NCBI GenBank assembly: GCA_026120035.1
Contig: JALRME010000001.1
Coordinates: forward strand, 3,051,909 to 3,115,908
Source of the DNA: Coleophoma eucalyptorum
Lineage: Eukaryota; Ascomycota; Leotiomycetes; Helotiales; Dermateaceae
Direction: 5' to 3'
Length of the DNA: 64,000 nucleotides
Within the stretch, counting starts at the first letter, position 1. Each line of letters starts with the position of its first letter. The position numbers and the translations under genes are program-made. The notes beneath the pieces are model-generated. The model worked only from the letters and a program-made list of their open reading frames with translations. It ran no database searches and was not told the origin of the DNA. Of the stretch, positions 9,992 through 23,158 are shown in pieces.

Positions 9992-12900
9992 ATGAATGAG
10001 ACAAACCTCTCAACTCCAGAGCTGCAGCTCTGCGAGTTCCTCAAATCTCTACCCCGCGTAAAGCAGAACCGCTATGACGAAGCGGCAGAAAGAGAGCTTG
10101 TTTACAACCTGTTTTGGTCTTTGGCAGGAGGACAGGAACGATATATGCGACTGATTTTTCCTGAAGGACGTCGACCGCGGAATAACGAGTTGTGGAAGTT
10201 ACGAAAGGCTCAAGGAGGGACAGATGGGGACGAGTTCACTGAGGCCGCGAGGGGCAAAGCTTGCGGGCATATATTCAAGGCAGGGGAAGCTACGTATAGA
10301 TGCAAGACTTGTAGTGCGGATGACACATGTGTACTTTGTAGTCGGTGCTATGATTCTTCGGATCATACTGGCCATATGGTATATGTCAGTGTCTCGTCAG
10401 GCAATAGTGGCTGTTGCGACTGCGGGGACCCAGAAGCATGGCGGCTTCCCGTGCATTGTTCGATACATACGGCCTATGAGCATGAGTCAAAGGCTGCTGG
10501 GAAGGCAAAGGAAGCAGTTGGATTGCCAGACGAACTTGTTGAGAGCATACGAATGACGATTGGGAGGGCATTCGACTATATCTGTGATGTGATATCATGT
10601 TCACCGGAACAGCTACGACTACCAAAATCCGTGGAGAGCATTAAACAAGACGAGAGAATGTCGAGGCTCACATCCTCGTATTACAACGGGGATATTGTTG
10701 AGGAGCCTACTGAGTATGCCCTTTTGCTATGGAACGATGAGAAGCATACGGTCAACGAAGTTCGTGATCAAGTAGCCAGGGCGTGCAAGACGACTATAGC
10801 AGAAGGCTTAAAGCGAGCACACGAGACCGATGATATTGGTCGTAGCATCATCAAATATGATACGGACATTGAAAATCTGCTCCGCGTTTCTAAAATCATT
10901 GAGCAGATCAAAGTCACAGTTACAATACGCTCGGCACGGGATACGTTCAGAGAGCAGATGTGCGGTACAATCATTGAGTGGCTAAGTGATATTGCTGGAT
11001 GCAGTGTTGGCCAGGACCATAACATTCTCCGTCAGGTTATATGCGAAGAAATGCTGAAGGAATGGCATGCAGGAAGTGAAGCCAGCAACAAGACTGTAGG
11101 CAGAGACGGCCTTGATGACCATGAGCTTTTCGATGCTTCAGACTATCGACGAATGCTAGTCAGCAGACAAGCAGAGGTCTTAAGAGTTACAGCCACGGCC
11201 GCAGCTGCAGAAGCACAGGATGATTCCGACGACAGTGAAGACGGAGACGAGGGAACTATCGACCGATTGATTATTATCGAAGACGATGACGATGATGACG
11301 ACGATGAAGATGACGATGACGATCCTGAGACTTACATGACAATCGAAACTGTCATAGCTGCGCCTCGTCAAAATGTTGATACGGATGGTGATGTTGACAT
11401 GACTGATCAAGATGATGCGGCTCTTGAAGTGCAAGAAGCCACAATGGCTGGATATCCTCCTCCTCCTCCTCCACCTCCTCCACCACCACAGAGACCAATT
11501 CGAGATCGAGATATAACCCCGTCCGATTCGGATACTGCAGAGCCTCTCATCCCTTCAACTGTCTACGCCAAAGCCAATCTAGAGATACCAAAGACGCCAA
11601 AGAACCCTGCCAGAGCTCCCGAGCATCCAAAGCCCCCACGATACTGGCTGGAAACTCCTCAGGCATTTTCTGAGAGAGATGAAATACCTTTGCATGAAGA
11701 TCTATGGAAGCGCGTTCGTCTCGACTGGATGATCCTTTTTGATCTAAGAATGTGGAAGAAAGTCAGAATCGATCTGCGTGACCTTTACATCTCTACCGTT
11801 GTCACAATACCGCAATTTAAGCGGGTTCTTGGGTTACGATTTGCTGGCCTCTATACAACTTTAGCACAGCTGTACCTTATTGCAGATCGTGAGCCGGATC
11901 ACTCGATTATCAACATCTCTCTTCAGATGCTGACAACACCTTCCATTACCGCCGAAATTGTTGAACGAGGGAACTTTTTAACCAACTTGATGGCAATCCT
12001 ATACACCTTTCTCACCACCCGCCAGGTCGGACATCCTCATGAAATATTCCCAAATGCCACTCTTGCTTTCGATTCTGGGTCCGTGACCAATCGCAGAATG
12101 TACCATTTTTTCATGGATCTTAAGTATTTGTTCAGTTCAGAACACGTACAGGAGAGATTACGAACGGAAGACAGGTATATCTTGCAATTCCTAGACCTGG
12201 TCAAGCTTCATCAAGGCATATGTCCTAACACACGCGCTGTCGGCGAGCATGTTGAGTATGAGACAGATGCGTGGATAAGCGCGTCGCTAATCACGCGCGA
12301 GATTAATCGATTGTGCCGACAATTCTCGGAATCTTTTAGTTGGAGTCCTGGGGAGAATTCAAGCAGTATACAAAGAGCAGTCATGCTCACTGCCAAGGCA
12401 GTCATACTGAGCTCACTGGGAAGTGAACGAAAGCGGTTCACACAGGCGGAGATAAAAGATGAAATCAAGTTTAAGAGAGTCGGAGACTATGAATTCGACA
12501 CTTCTGGAACCGAGTACACAGTCGTCAAATTTGTAGTAGAGGAGCAACCAATCAGCTTCCACCATGCCCTCCATTATACACTGTCGTGGCTCATCGAAGG
12601 CGGCAAGAGCATGCCTCGTGAGGAACTCATCAGGCTGTTAAGCTTCACTAGCCAGGATTTGACATCAAAGCCTAAAGCAATGGGTCCACGTACCATGCCT
12701 AGTCATTCTTACACTCCCGAAGACCATCTTATGGCTGCATTCGATTATCCACTACGAGTTTGCGCTTGGCTGGCACAAATGAAGGCAAGTATGTGGGTTC
12801 GTAATGGCATGAGTTTACGCCATCAACAAGGCACTTATCGAGGCGTCAGCCAACGCGATGTGTCACACCACCGTGATATCTTCCTTTTACAAACCGCCTT

Positions 12901-15900
12901 GGTTGTGTGCTCTCCCAGCCGAGTTCTTGCTTCCATAATCGATCGTTATGGAATGCAACACTGGATGAAAGGTCTTTACGAGCAGAAGTCGGACGCCCTT
13001 GACGATACCCAACTTCTTGATGTGGCAGAAGACTTGATCCACCTGCTGATCGTACTGATTAGCGATCGGACATCCCTGTTATCTGCTGAAGAGGAGCCCA
13101 ATCCTCAGCTCGTCGCTATGCGTAGGGATATCATCCATGTTCTTTGCTTCAAGCCATTATCATTCTCTGAAATCTGTGGAAAACTTCCAGACAAGTTCCA
13201 GGATCACGAGGAAAGTCAGGATATCCTGGATGATATGACAACATTTAAAGCGCCAGAGGGACTCTCTGACGTCGGCACATTCGAGCTAAAAGAACATTTC
13301 CTTGAGGAGATTGACCCGTATATAGCCCATTACAACAAAAATCAGAGAGAAGAATCTGAGAATGCATACAAGACATACATGTCAAAGAAGACTGGCCGTC
13401 CAGTATCAGAAATTGTTTTTGAGGCAAAGCTTCGACCAATCCAGTCCGGGGTATTCTCCGAGCTTTCTAGCTTCACTGGTACTGGCATGTTCGCTCAGAT
13501 TATCTACTACGCTCTTTTGTACCCCCTTAAGGCGCAAGAATTGACGCCCAGTGTACCTGCCACGAGAGTTGAGGTTTTCCTTCACGTGGTATTGCATCTA
13601 GTCCTCATAGCAATCGCGGAGGATAAGACTGGAGAGGAAGACATGGTCGACAGCTCGGAGCAATCGTTTGTTCACATCGCGTTGACACGAAATGCTCGGA
13701 GCAATTTTATCAAAAATGCACCTGCAGCTAAGACAATTGTCGCTATTCTGGAGATGATGTCAACAAAGGAAACTTTCAAGTCCTGTCATCCAAAGATTCT
13801 GCTGGTGCTGAAGCGAATGAAGCAAAAGAGACCACGAAGCTTTGATACTGCTTTTCAAAGGCTTGGTGTCTCTGTGGACAGAGTTTCTACGGCTTCCCCC
13901 GCCAATGCTGACAATGGTTTTGAGGACAGGGAAAAAAAGAAGCGTGCAGCTTTGGCCCGTCAAGCCAAGGTTATGGCCCAATTCCAACAGCAACAAAAGA
14001 ATTTCCTAGATAATCAAGGCGATATCGATTGGGGCGAGGAGGATATGAGTGACGAAGAAGTTAAAGTGGAAGGCGAAGAGCCCAAACAGTATTGGGAATT
14101 CCCTTCTGGAACGTGCATACTCTGTCAAGAGGAGTGTAAAGATGGCCGCCTGTATGGAACATTTGCCCTCATGACCCAGAGCTCCCTTTTACGCCAGACA
14201 GATTTTGACGACCCCGACTTTGTTCGTGAGGCTGCGAGCACACCCGCCAATCTAGATCGTTCTGCAGCAGATATTCGACCGTTTGGGGTGGCTCGGGAAA
14301 ACAGAGAGCAAGTTCATAAGGTCACTGCAAGCGGCGTAGACATCATCACAGAACGCCAATTCATTGGCAAGGGATTTCCTAAGGCAGCTGTACGTCCAGG
14401 TCCAGTCTCGGTTGGCTGTGGGCATATTATGCACTACAGGTGTTTTGAACAGTATTACGAGGCTTCACAGCGACGTCATCAGCATCAAATTGCTAGACAT
14501 CATCCAGAAGGACTCGGGCTCAACGAATTTGTCTGTCCTCTATGCAAAGCACTTGGCAATGCATTCTTGCCAGTAATATGGTCCGGAAAGCAAGAAATAT
14601 ATCCTGGCCCTCTTGTTCCTTCTACTTCAATAGATTACACCCTTCAAAGGGTCTTTTCTACATCGCGTTCCGAAAGTATCAGGGCTGAGAGAATTGGAAA
14701 TGCTGGCAACGCATCACAGAGTCATCAAAACCGAAGTCTGACTTTGTATATGGACTACAATTTAACTGCAATCGTGGCGCCAATCAGTAGCAAAGCTTCT
14801 GAGTTGCTAATCGATGCGTGGGGACCACCTTCTCCACAGGCCAGTACCCCTTTCACTGGCCCAAGCATGCGACTGCCAGGAACCTTTGAGCCACCAAATT
14901 CTGCACCTTTAGGCCCGGACTATAATACCCCTCCATCTGCAATGCGAGAACTCGTCAACACCTACCGACGATTGAAAGATACCATGAGCAAGAACAAGCT
15001 ACCAACTCATCATTCCCCAGAAGACCGGTCGTCTTCCGATGAATTGGGTGGAAGTGATACTTTGGCGCAGATGCTAGGTTTCTCTATCTCAACAGTCGAG
15101 ATTGCACAGCGTGGGGTTGCATCTCAACCTGGTCTGACTTTGCTTGATAACATTCCACATAATGCTCTCACGCATCTCAGAGTTTTATCCGAGACAGCCC
15201 TTTCATACGTATCCATTGGGGGCATCAGGTCAGCCGGTGATAATAAAGTGTCCAGGGAATTCTGTACGGACTATGAACTGCAATACTTCCAGCTGTTTGG
15301 ACGAAGTCCCTATAATGAACCAAATCACGAGCAGTATAAGGATCTCCTAGAGACCTATGACTCTATGTTGAATTCGGATATCTTCGTTACTCTAACACAA
15401 TTTTCGTTGTGTTTGGCGCCAGTCGATGAGTTCGATATCATGCATATCGTACGGATATGCTACCTTGCTGAACTTTTGAAAGTTGTGGTGGAGATCGCGC
15501 GCCACAGAGATGTGGAACAGTATGCGCTGGAGGTCGTCATTGATAATCCTTTCAAATCCTTTGCCACCATGGTGTGGCGGTTCCGAAAAGGATGGAATCA
15601 AGGTTTTGGCACGACAGCATTTGAAGGATTCGAATCAGCCCGTGAACTTGTCAGAAAGTATGCCCTCGCATTCTTGCGGAAAGTGGTAGTACTGCTCCAT
15701 GTTCGCTATGGAGTTGCCTTCCAGCACCATATCTCTTCTGACCCGGATGCCGACGAATTAGATCGTCTCACGGAAGCCTTGCGCTTGCCATCCTTTGACA
15801 CTCTATGCGACGAGGCTTCGAGCGGGGAAAACAAACATTACCACAGTATCATAATTCACTGGATGACACACTTCTACTATGCCAACCGAGCAAGAGTCAC

Positions 15901-16483
15901 AACAGTCAGCCATCCGGCAATCTTCGAATTACTAGGTCTGCCAAAGAATTACGATACTTTAATGGAGGAGACGATGAAGAGGCGATGTCCTACAACTGGC
16001 AAAGACGTGTCAGATCCTATGTTGTGCTTGTTTTGCGGAGACATCTTCTGTGGGCAGAGCATCTGCTGTCTCAAAGATGCACCTCGTGAGCCGGGAGAAC
16101 CTCGATCTTCCACTGTGAAAAAAATTGGCGGTGCGCAGCAGCATATGTTAAAGTTCGTGTTTACCTCTTCGCTCCCTTAACCCAAAAATTTTAGGCATCT
16201 ACTGACTATACACAGGTGTCAAAGGAATACCGGCCTCTTCATCAACATCCGCAAATGCTGTGTATTCTATCTCTATCACCAATCCGGTTCCTGGATGGTA
16301 GCACCATATATCGACAAGTATGGCGAGGTTGATCCTGGCCTACGTCACAGCCGCCAACTGTTCCTCAACCAAAAGCGATATGACGCCCTCCTACGAACTG
16401 TCTGGCTGACGAGTGGAGTTCCAAGTGTGATCAGCAGAAAATTGGAGATGGACATCAACAATGGGGGCTGGGAAACTATTTAA
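9992..16483 (+). CDS. UBR1: UBR1-type E3 ubiquitin ligase (N-recognin)
   Basis: Two exons: 9992-16152 and 16216-16483, 2142 aa. The UBR box (about residues 91-159) runs from CGHIF through paired cysteines to GCCDCGDPEAW and ends CSIH; it binds basic N-terminal residues. A ClpS-like region (about 240-290, LLLWNDEKHTVNEV) fits the pocket for bulky hydrophobic N-termini. An acidic Asp tract and an 11-Pro run follow (about 430-500). The RING (about 1373-1521) reads CILCQEEC, then CGHIMHYRCF and CPLCKALG. The C-terminal cysteine-rich UBLC-type part (LFCGDIFCG, GGAQQHM, RKCCVFYL) is completed by the last exon, which ends GGWETI. The last intron has an unusual GTTCGT donor. The ligase marks N-degron substrates for the proteasome. 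Confidence 0.95.
11280..11323 (+). repeat. GAY trinucleotide tract coding an Asp-rich run in UBR1
   Basis: An imperfect GAC/GAT/GAA microsatellite codes an almost pure Asp/Glu stretch in the UBR1 linker. It lies between the ClpS-like and central regions and is probably disordered and length-variable. Confidence 0.8.
11456..11488 (+). repeat. CCT/CCA tract coding 11 prolines in UBR1
   Basis: A CCN microsatellite codes an uninterrupted run of 11 Pro directly after AGY. It could bind SH3 or profilin-like partners, but it may simply be a linker. Confidence 0.85.
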
Positions 16484-17134
16484 AAAAGGGAGAAAGGTTT
16501 TGAAATCATGCAAGCGAGTCAAGCGTTCATGCGTGCGTTTGGGTGGAATATGGTCCTTGCATCTTTAAGGTAGGCGGAAGGCGTTGGCTATGGAAGAACG
16601 AAAAGATTATATTGATGTTTTCATGTGCATGTCTAGGCTAACAGTGCAAGGTATTTTGCACTATGCGAGGATTGATTGTCTTGTGCGAATAAGCAAAGAT
16701 AGATGAGTATTTTAGATTCAAATGTTATTATTCTATGCCAACTTATCGGTCCCTATCTGCCTGACTAGTCGCAATCACATGTTCTGGACAAATGTATTGC
16801 AAGTTGATTGATGTGCATTTCCTTCTCATTCCGAATCTAAGGGAGGGTCATCAGACTGAAAGCATTTGAGCAGCAATCAGACTTGTAATCTGTGTTATTT
16901 GACCCACAACTGATCTATAAATTGTAATCTTCCTCCTACAAAGCAGAAAGCAAAGAAACAGGAAAGCAGGCGAGCTCCGCAAACTCCTTCCTCATCAAGC
17001 GAGCAGAAGCAAACCACGTGCTCGCAACAAACAACGCTATCCCACTTTAGATCCAAAACCTTTGAAGGTCGCCGTCTCTCGTCTCAACTAGCTACAACTA
17101 CGACTACAACAAAAATCTTGAGGCAATTGAAAAT
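16484..17134. other. Intergenic region upstream of the nucleoside hydrolase
   Basis: These 651 bp are moderately AT-rich, with no frame I can support on either strand. They hold the UBR1 3' UTR and the nucleoside hydrolase promoter. Confidence 0.45.
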
Positions 17135-18510
17135 ATGGGGTCAACAATCCAAAAAATAGATGTTTGGTTAGACTGCGACCCTGGTAAGCTTTTATTAATA
17201 CTTCCGAAATCGATATACTAATAGCTTTCAGGTCACGATGTAAGTGTTTCAATTCTTCTGTTGTGTTTGCATGAAGATATACATTGCATCCCAGCCATAG
17301 GATACAAACTCTGCATGCCATTTTCTTTCAATAATGTGCAGTGCTAGATAGGGCAGAAGCGTTACGATTAATTGATATCACGTGATTGATAATTCACTGC
17401 TCTCTACCATCTATCAGAGTGTTATGTTGACATATGCACCAGGACGCATTCGCCATCTTATTGACGGCTCATCATCCTAATATCAACCTCCTTGGAATCA
17501 GCACAACGCACGGAAATTCGTCCGTGGCCCATACAACTATCAATGCCGGTTCACTCCTCACTGCAATGGGACGGCCGTCCGTTCCGGTGTACCAAGGTGC
17601 CTCCAAAGGACTCTCTCGACCAGCGGTTCACGCACCAGCCATCCATGGAGAATCAGGCATCGAGGGGACACTCCTTCTACCTACCCCTGAAATAGCTCCA
17701 AAGACGGACAAATCCTACGTTGATGCCATGGCCACAGCACTTCTCGCGACATCTCCTGGAACAGCTTGGCTAGTAGCAACGGGCAGCTTAACGAACATTG
17801 CCCAAGTCTTCATTAAATACCCCGGTCTAGCAGCACATATCAAAGGCCTTAGTATCATGGGCGGTGCTATCGGAAACGGGTTCACAAACGCACCACTAGG
17901 AAAAGTGGATGACAGGACCCGGATCGGAAATTGGAGCTACTGGGCTGAATTCAACATCCTCGTTGACCCCGAAGCGGCTGCTTTCGTGTTTGGCAACGAG
18001 ATCTTGAACAAGAAAATCGCTCTTATTCCTTTAGATGTGACGCATCTTGTGCTAGCAGACAAGGATGTTCAATCCAGCCTGCTCTATGGCAAAGCCGGCG
18101 GGTCAGGAAAAGGCTTGAGCACACTCCGGATCATGCTTGTGGAGCTCCTGACGTTTTTTGCAAATACGTATTCTGAGGTCTTTGGTATCACGGAAGGCCC
18201 GCCGCTACATGATCCGTTGGCTGTGGCCGTGATCTTCAATGGCATTGCAGGAGCGGAAATACCATTCTATGATTTTGAAGAGGGAAAGCAAAGAAGGGAG
18301 AGGTTCGAGGTGAAGGTTGTTACCGAGGGTACACATGAGGAGGCACAGTCGGGGCTTGCGAAGGCTGGCCAGACAGTTGTGAAATTGCTGGCTGAAGGGG
18401 AGGAAGGAGTGATGATTCCAAGGGGCCTGGATGTCAAGCGATTCTGGGGAGTCGTGGAGGATTGTTTAGAGATTGCTGATGAAGTAAATAAGGCAAATGG
18501 TGTGCTGTAA
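17135..18510 (+). CDS. Inosine-uridine preferring nucleoside hydrolase (IUNH family)
   Basis: Three exons: 17135-17183, an 8-nt microexon at 17232-17239, and 17443-18510, 374 aa. The microexon supplies part of the Ca2+-binding motif: the join reads VWLDCDPGHDDAFAILL, the family's N-terminal fingerprint, with Asp13, Asp15, Asp19 and Asp20. Without it the motif cannot form, so I am sure of the model. Other family features are THGNSS, the GGAIGNG loop (IMGGAIGNG), the EFNILVDPEAA segment and LHDPLAVA, which carries the distal metal-site Asp. The enzyme splits ribonucleosides into ribose and base in purine/pyrimidine salvage. No signal peptide is seen, so it is probably cytosolic. Confidence 0.9.
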
Positions 18511-18654
18511 ATTGATCGGTGTGGTCGTGTTTTGACATGAATGCCAGCATTGATTTAGGGGGTTTGATTGGTTTTTAACCATGCAGTGCTTTAGATAGGG
18601 CTGGGCGACTACTTTATGAAGTTATGACTATAGAACGTAGCTCAAAGGATTGCT

Positions 18655-20322
18655 CTATGCATCTGCTGCTTTCCTTCTCTCCAAAACCTTCATCACATCA
18701 GCAGCTGAATTTGAATCGCCTTTCCTCTTTTTCGGGCCCCTCTTCCTCTTTCCCTTTCCCCCTTCTTTACCTCCCTCCTCGTCGTCATCATCACCACCCT
18801 TTCCCCACTCTGAGAGCTTGACCTTCTTTTCCTCAAAGTCAGCCTCGTCCTCAAACCGACTGCTACCAAAACCCATATCCATATCCTCATCATCACGAGT
18901 ATCAATCTGTAACATCCTCTTGCGCTTTGCTTCCTTAGCGGCTTCCTCGTCATTCTCCTCTGCTGATTTAGCAATCGGAGCAAGTGATGAGGCTTTCTTG
19001 AGCGCAGCCAGAATGGTTGGGTCAGAGAATGCTTTCGGTGTCGCAGAACTCTCGGGTGTCTCTTCGCTTTTGCTGTCACCGAAGTAATTTCTGTTGCTTG
19101 CAGCTAGTTTTGGTCGTGGTGGTGGTGCCATACTACCAGGTAACGATTTATTCTCTATCTCTGTCTCGGTCTTGCTCTTCTTGCTTTCGGGAAGCTCCCC
19201 GTCCTCGGCTTCTGAATCATCCTCATCTTCGTCGTCTAACCCTGCTAATGGGTCATAATCGTCTCCGGCGTCGTCGAAAATGTTAATGTCTTCATCATCG
19301 TCTTCTGGTGCTGCTGGTATTTCTGGGACCTCCATCCCGAGTGGCTTTGCGTCTTTATCCGGCATTAAGAGCCCATGATCTTTTAGCGTCTCTTCAACGG
19401 GGGCTTTCCTGACCTTTCTCTTCTCTTTCCCATTCTCATCGACTGTGATTAAGACTTCTCTTCCCTTACTATCCCGTTCTATCCTCGACGACGACCGTGG
19501 TGCCCCTATCTTTCTGAATTTCTCTCCTAGAGCTGGTGCTGCTGCAGCTTTGGCGGCTTCTCTGGAAGCTTTAAGCTCGGCCAGGATTTGATCTCGCGTC
19601 CGTTTCTTGCCAGGTACCAAAGAAGGTGGTGCCATTTCGCCCTTCTTCGCCGTCTTCTCCTTCGCAATAGCTTTCACCTCCATATCCTCCAGCTCCTCAA
19701 ACGCCTCATCCACATCCTCATTCTCAACCTTACTCTCCTCGTCCGTCGTGCCACTCAAGACATCCTCACCTCTTCTAACCCTCTCTAGTAGCTTAAAATC
19801 CAGCCCCTTCACTAAATGTGTACTCGCAACATCACCCCCCAGAATCTCATCTCGCAGCTTTATAAAGGTCTCCTCGTCAATCTGCTGTAACTTCATCATC
19901 TCCTCCAGAGCCTTGACCCTGGCCGCTTTCTCATCCTCTTCGTCAGATGTTCGCATCTGCGTCCGATCCGTGTATCCCGCTGCGAGCTTCGAGCCCTTTG
20001 GTGCTGCCATCGATCGGAATTTCTTCTGCGGTTGTCCTCCAGAGGCACTGCGTTCGCGCTCTGCTAGCTGACGTGCAAAATCGACGCCTCCCCCAGTCGC
20101 TATTGAGCGCCTAATGACAATTAGTCTCTGGATTATCAGCAAAGGATTACGTTTATGTACTTACGGTGTCATGGGAATGCTTGAACGCATGCGCGATCCC
20201 AACGCGGATGGGGTTGCGCCATCTCTTCTTGGAGTTGCCCCGAGTGAGGGCTTGCTTTCTCCTGAGCCAGACTGCCTGGCGGGTGTATCGAGCACCAGTT
20301 TTCGAAACTGCGAATTGTTCAT
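18655..20322 (-). CDS. RED/IK-like spliceosomal protein
   Basis: Two exons: 20322-20165 and 20110-18655, 537 aa. Exon 1 codes MNNSQFRKLVLDTPARQ and a Ser/Arg-rich stretch and joins as SIPMTPRSIATGGG. The RED_N hallmark is GGDVASTHLVKGLDFKLLERVR (split here: GGDVASTHLVKG, then LDFKLLERVR), close to the human IK/RED segment of the same pattern. Upstream are FARQLAER and KFRSMAAPKGSKLAAGYTDR. The rest is low-complexity and charged, with acidic Asp/Glu clusters and a Lys/Arg-rich tail (GKRKRGPKKRKG) that looks like a nuclear signal. RED with SMU1 acts in the spliceosomal B complex during activation. Family call good; no symbol is certain in fungi. Confidence 0.8.
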
Positions 20323-21040
20323 CGTGAAAACTACGCAAATGCTGTAGAATCTTAGAGGGATAGAGGGCTTGCCTTCGCGCGAGGTTGAGACAATTTGGAT
20401 GGTAGAATTATATGGTGCCTTACAGCCTTGCGTTGATGCCTGATCTTTGCTACTATTATAGATATATTGAGCGAGTGAGAGGTCTTTGATTGTTGGTTCT
20501 TAATTATATAGATGGAGAATATGCCACGATGTGAGTAAATTAGACTTTATCTTCTAATACTCTTAATAGTCATCAAGTTATGTCTGATTTCATACAAAAT
20601 TGGAATGTCATGTAGACTAAATTATTCTTGTTCCTACTAATTGGACATTATTTCTGCCAATATTCAGGGCTAATAATAGAACTTTGATAAAATAACTTTG
20701 ACCAATGCAAGCACACACAAGTTGGAAATGTGGAACATGTTAACTAAAGTAAGATTCCTGTCTAGAATTCAAGAGGTATAAATGAAAAACATCGAGTTTT
20801 GAACCCCCCCGGTGTTTCGCCTCGCTTAAATCATATCACCCCTTTTTCTAGTTTTCAAAGTCATCAGATACCTGCGGTTCTAGATTTAGGCTAATTACCC
20901 ATAGGTATACACTGAAGGGGGCTTTCCCCATAGATGATCACTAAACTTGTTGCATCTAGCACAATGAAAGATTGGATAATATAGTATTTGTTTGAAAGAG
21001 TGTCTTAGAGATATTCATCTACTCCACCTGGCTACTGGTA
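20323..21040. other. AT-rich intergenic region between RED-like gene and GH31 gene
   Basis: These 718 bp hold the RED-like promoter and the GH31 3' UTR. The middle (about 20,490-20,760) is strongly AT-rich, with no coding frame, no clear inverted repeat and no RNA gene that I could make out. Confidence 0.45.
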
Positions 21041-23158
21041 TCACTTCCGTAGGAAAACTGGCATATTATCAAGAGGAGTCTCAACCTCAACTTCTTTTCC
21101 ACCTTCAAAAGATTTCTTCCCATCCCAGCTCTTCCACACAGCACCTTTTGGAAAGTAGACCGTCATCTTCCTGGTTCCAGGCTCCAACACAGGACATACC
21201 AAGTATTTAGCACCATACATATACTGCGTCTCAACTTCCCAAGCTTGCTCATCTCCTGGAAATTCATAAAACAGCGTCCGCATAAGCGGTGAGCCCTTCT
21301 CGCTCGCTTCTTTCATTAGACTGCGGGTATACTCCCTCAACTCTTCCCTGATATGCAAATACTTCTCACAAATCCCGCCAACCTCTTCGCCATAGGACCA
21401 GACCTCATTAGCAGCACCACTGCGCATGAATGAGCCACCAGTTATGCCATGCCGTGGCTGCTTGGGTTCTCGGTCACCATGTAGACGCATGACTGGACAG
21501 AATGCACCCCATTGAAACCAGCGCGTGAACAATTCTCGGAACGCCGCATCGGTGGGATCGCCACCATGAAACCCCCCGATATCTGTCGTCCACCATGGGA
21601 TACCGGAAATGCCCATGTTGAGACCGGCTGAGAGCTGGTTGCGGAATGAAGACCAGGATGATGCGATGTCGCCAGACCAGACCAGCGCGCCGTATTTCTG
21701 TGACCCTGCCCATGCGCATCGCAAGAGGTTGACTATGTTCTTCTGTCCGGAAGCTTCTTGTCCTTCGTAGAATGCTTGTGCATAGGTCTTGGGGTAAATA
21801 TTTCCAATTCGTAAATTAGGGCCCATGTGATACCTATAGATGTCGAAATCGTAGGCATCATATTCTGGCTCGGCTTCATCAAGCCAGAAAGTCTGAATAC
21901 CTTTGTCAAAGTAGTTCTTCTTGCAAACCGACCAGACGAAAGAGCGAGCTGAGGGGTTGGTAAAGTCGGCATGGATTGGGTTGCCTAGAATCTACTTAGC
22001 TTGGAGATTTAAACAGCTACAAGTGCCTCTACCTGAGTTTTTCTCCATTGCTATTCTGATCCCTCGATCGTGGCGGATGAGATAACCATTCTCAATCATT
22101 TCCGGAAAGCTTTCAGATTCTTTGTCTACAGTGGGCCAGATCGAGACCATAAGTTCAATCCTCAAGTCTTTCAGCTCTTGGACCATGGCATCTATTCTGT
22201 GGATTAGTTGCCCATCTTAGATAAATCGAAGATAATTTGAGTCTGCGCTGGACATGTGCTCACCAGGATCAGGCCAATAAGTCGGGTCAAATTTCCAGTC
22301 TCCCTGTTTTGGCCAATGGAAATAATCTACGACAATCAAATCTAGAGGGAGCTTTCTCTTTCTATACTCTCTTGCAATACCCAGTATCTCCTCTTGGGTC
22401 TGATATCGTAGCTTGCACTGCCAGAAACCAAGCCCATACTCGGGCATCATTGGTACCTTGCCAGTTGCACTGGCGTAAGCCTCCTCAATCTCAGCCGGAG
22501 TATCGCCAGCAACAACCCAATAATCAAGAATCGTGGTCGATAGAGCCTCGAAACTCATAATGTTCTTCCCTAGCACGGCACGGCCGATACTAGGATTGTT
22601 CCAAAGAAATCCATAGCTAAGTGATGAGAGTGCAAATGGTACACTAGCTTGTGAGTTGCGCTGCGCAAGTTCCAAATCTAGACCTTTGACATCCAGATAT
22701 GGTTGCTGATACTGTCCCATACCAAAGATCTTTTCCTTTTTATCGACCGATTCAAAGCGCATCGTCAGATGGAAATCCCCACCAGGGATTGGCTTGAAAT
22801 CTCTCGCTTCAATTTTCAAGGCACTGGCCTTAGGATCGGTGACATCAACTCTGTTCCGTGCGTACTCTTCGAGGAGCAACTTTCCTTGGGAATTGAACAT
22901 GGTAATCTTTCCTCGCTTCGTGATCACAGCCTTGATTTTGCCATTGCTAATACTCGATTGTTTGGCCTCATGGCAGATTCCTGCCTTGACTTCCTTGATG
23001 GTTTCACTCAGAGCCCAGTCTTCTGTGGGCATGCTCGAATTGTGTGTTGCTCGCACTCGGAGGGCGTTCTCACCCCATGGCTCAATCCAGAGGACTTCAT
23101 CATCAAAGCGAAAGACAAGACGATTTCCTTTAGTGTCGAGCATGTTTGATTCTTTCAA
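21041..23158 (-). CDS. GH31 family glycosidase, alpha-xylosidase-like
   Basis: Three exons: 23158-22264, 22191-22033 and 21984-21041, 665 aa. Joins read WPDPDAMVQELK and MEKNSGNPIHADF. The N-terminal beta-sandwich domain leads to the catalytic barrel, with DLIVVDYFHW and the nucleophile motif FWLDEAEPEY (Asp). The predicted acid/base Asp is in WSGDIASSW, followed by GISGIPWWTTDIGGF and WFQWGAFCPVMRLHGDR. The size and the FWLDEAEPE form fit alpha-xylosidases acting on isoprimeverose or xyloglucan oligosaccharides, but alpha-glucosidase cannot be excluded. There is no signal peptide. An in-frame second Met (MLDTKG) is an alternative start. It shares its 5' region with the GH78 gene. Confidence 0.88.

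Noticed and set aside
18650..20071. Plus-strand Ser/Pro-rich frames opposite the RED-like gene
   Set aside because: Mirror of Glu/Lys/Asp-rich coding sequence; no gene signals.
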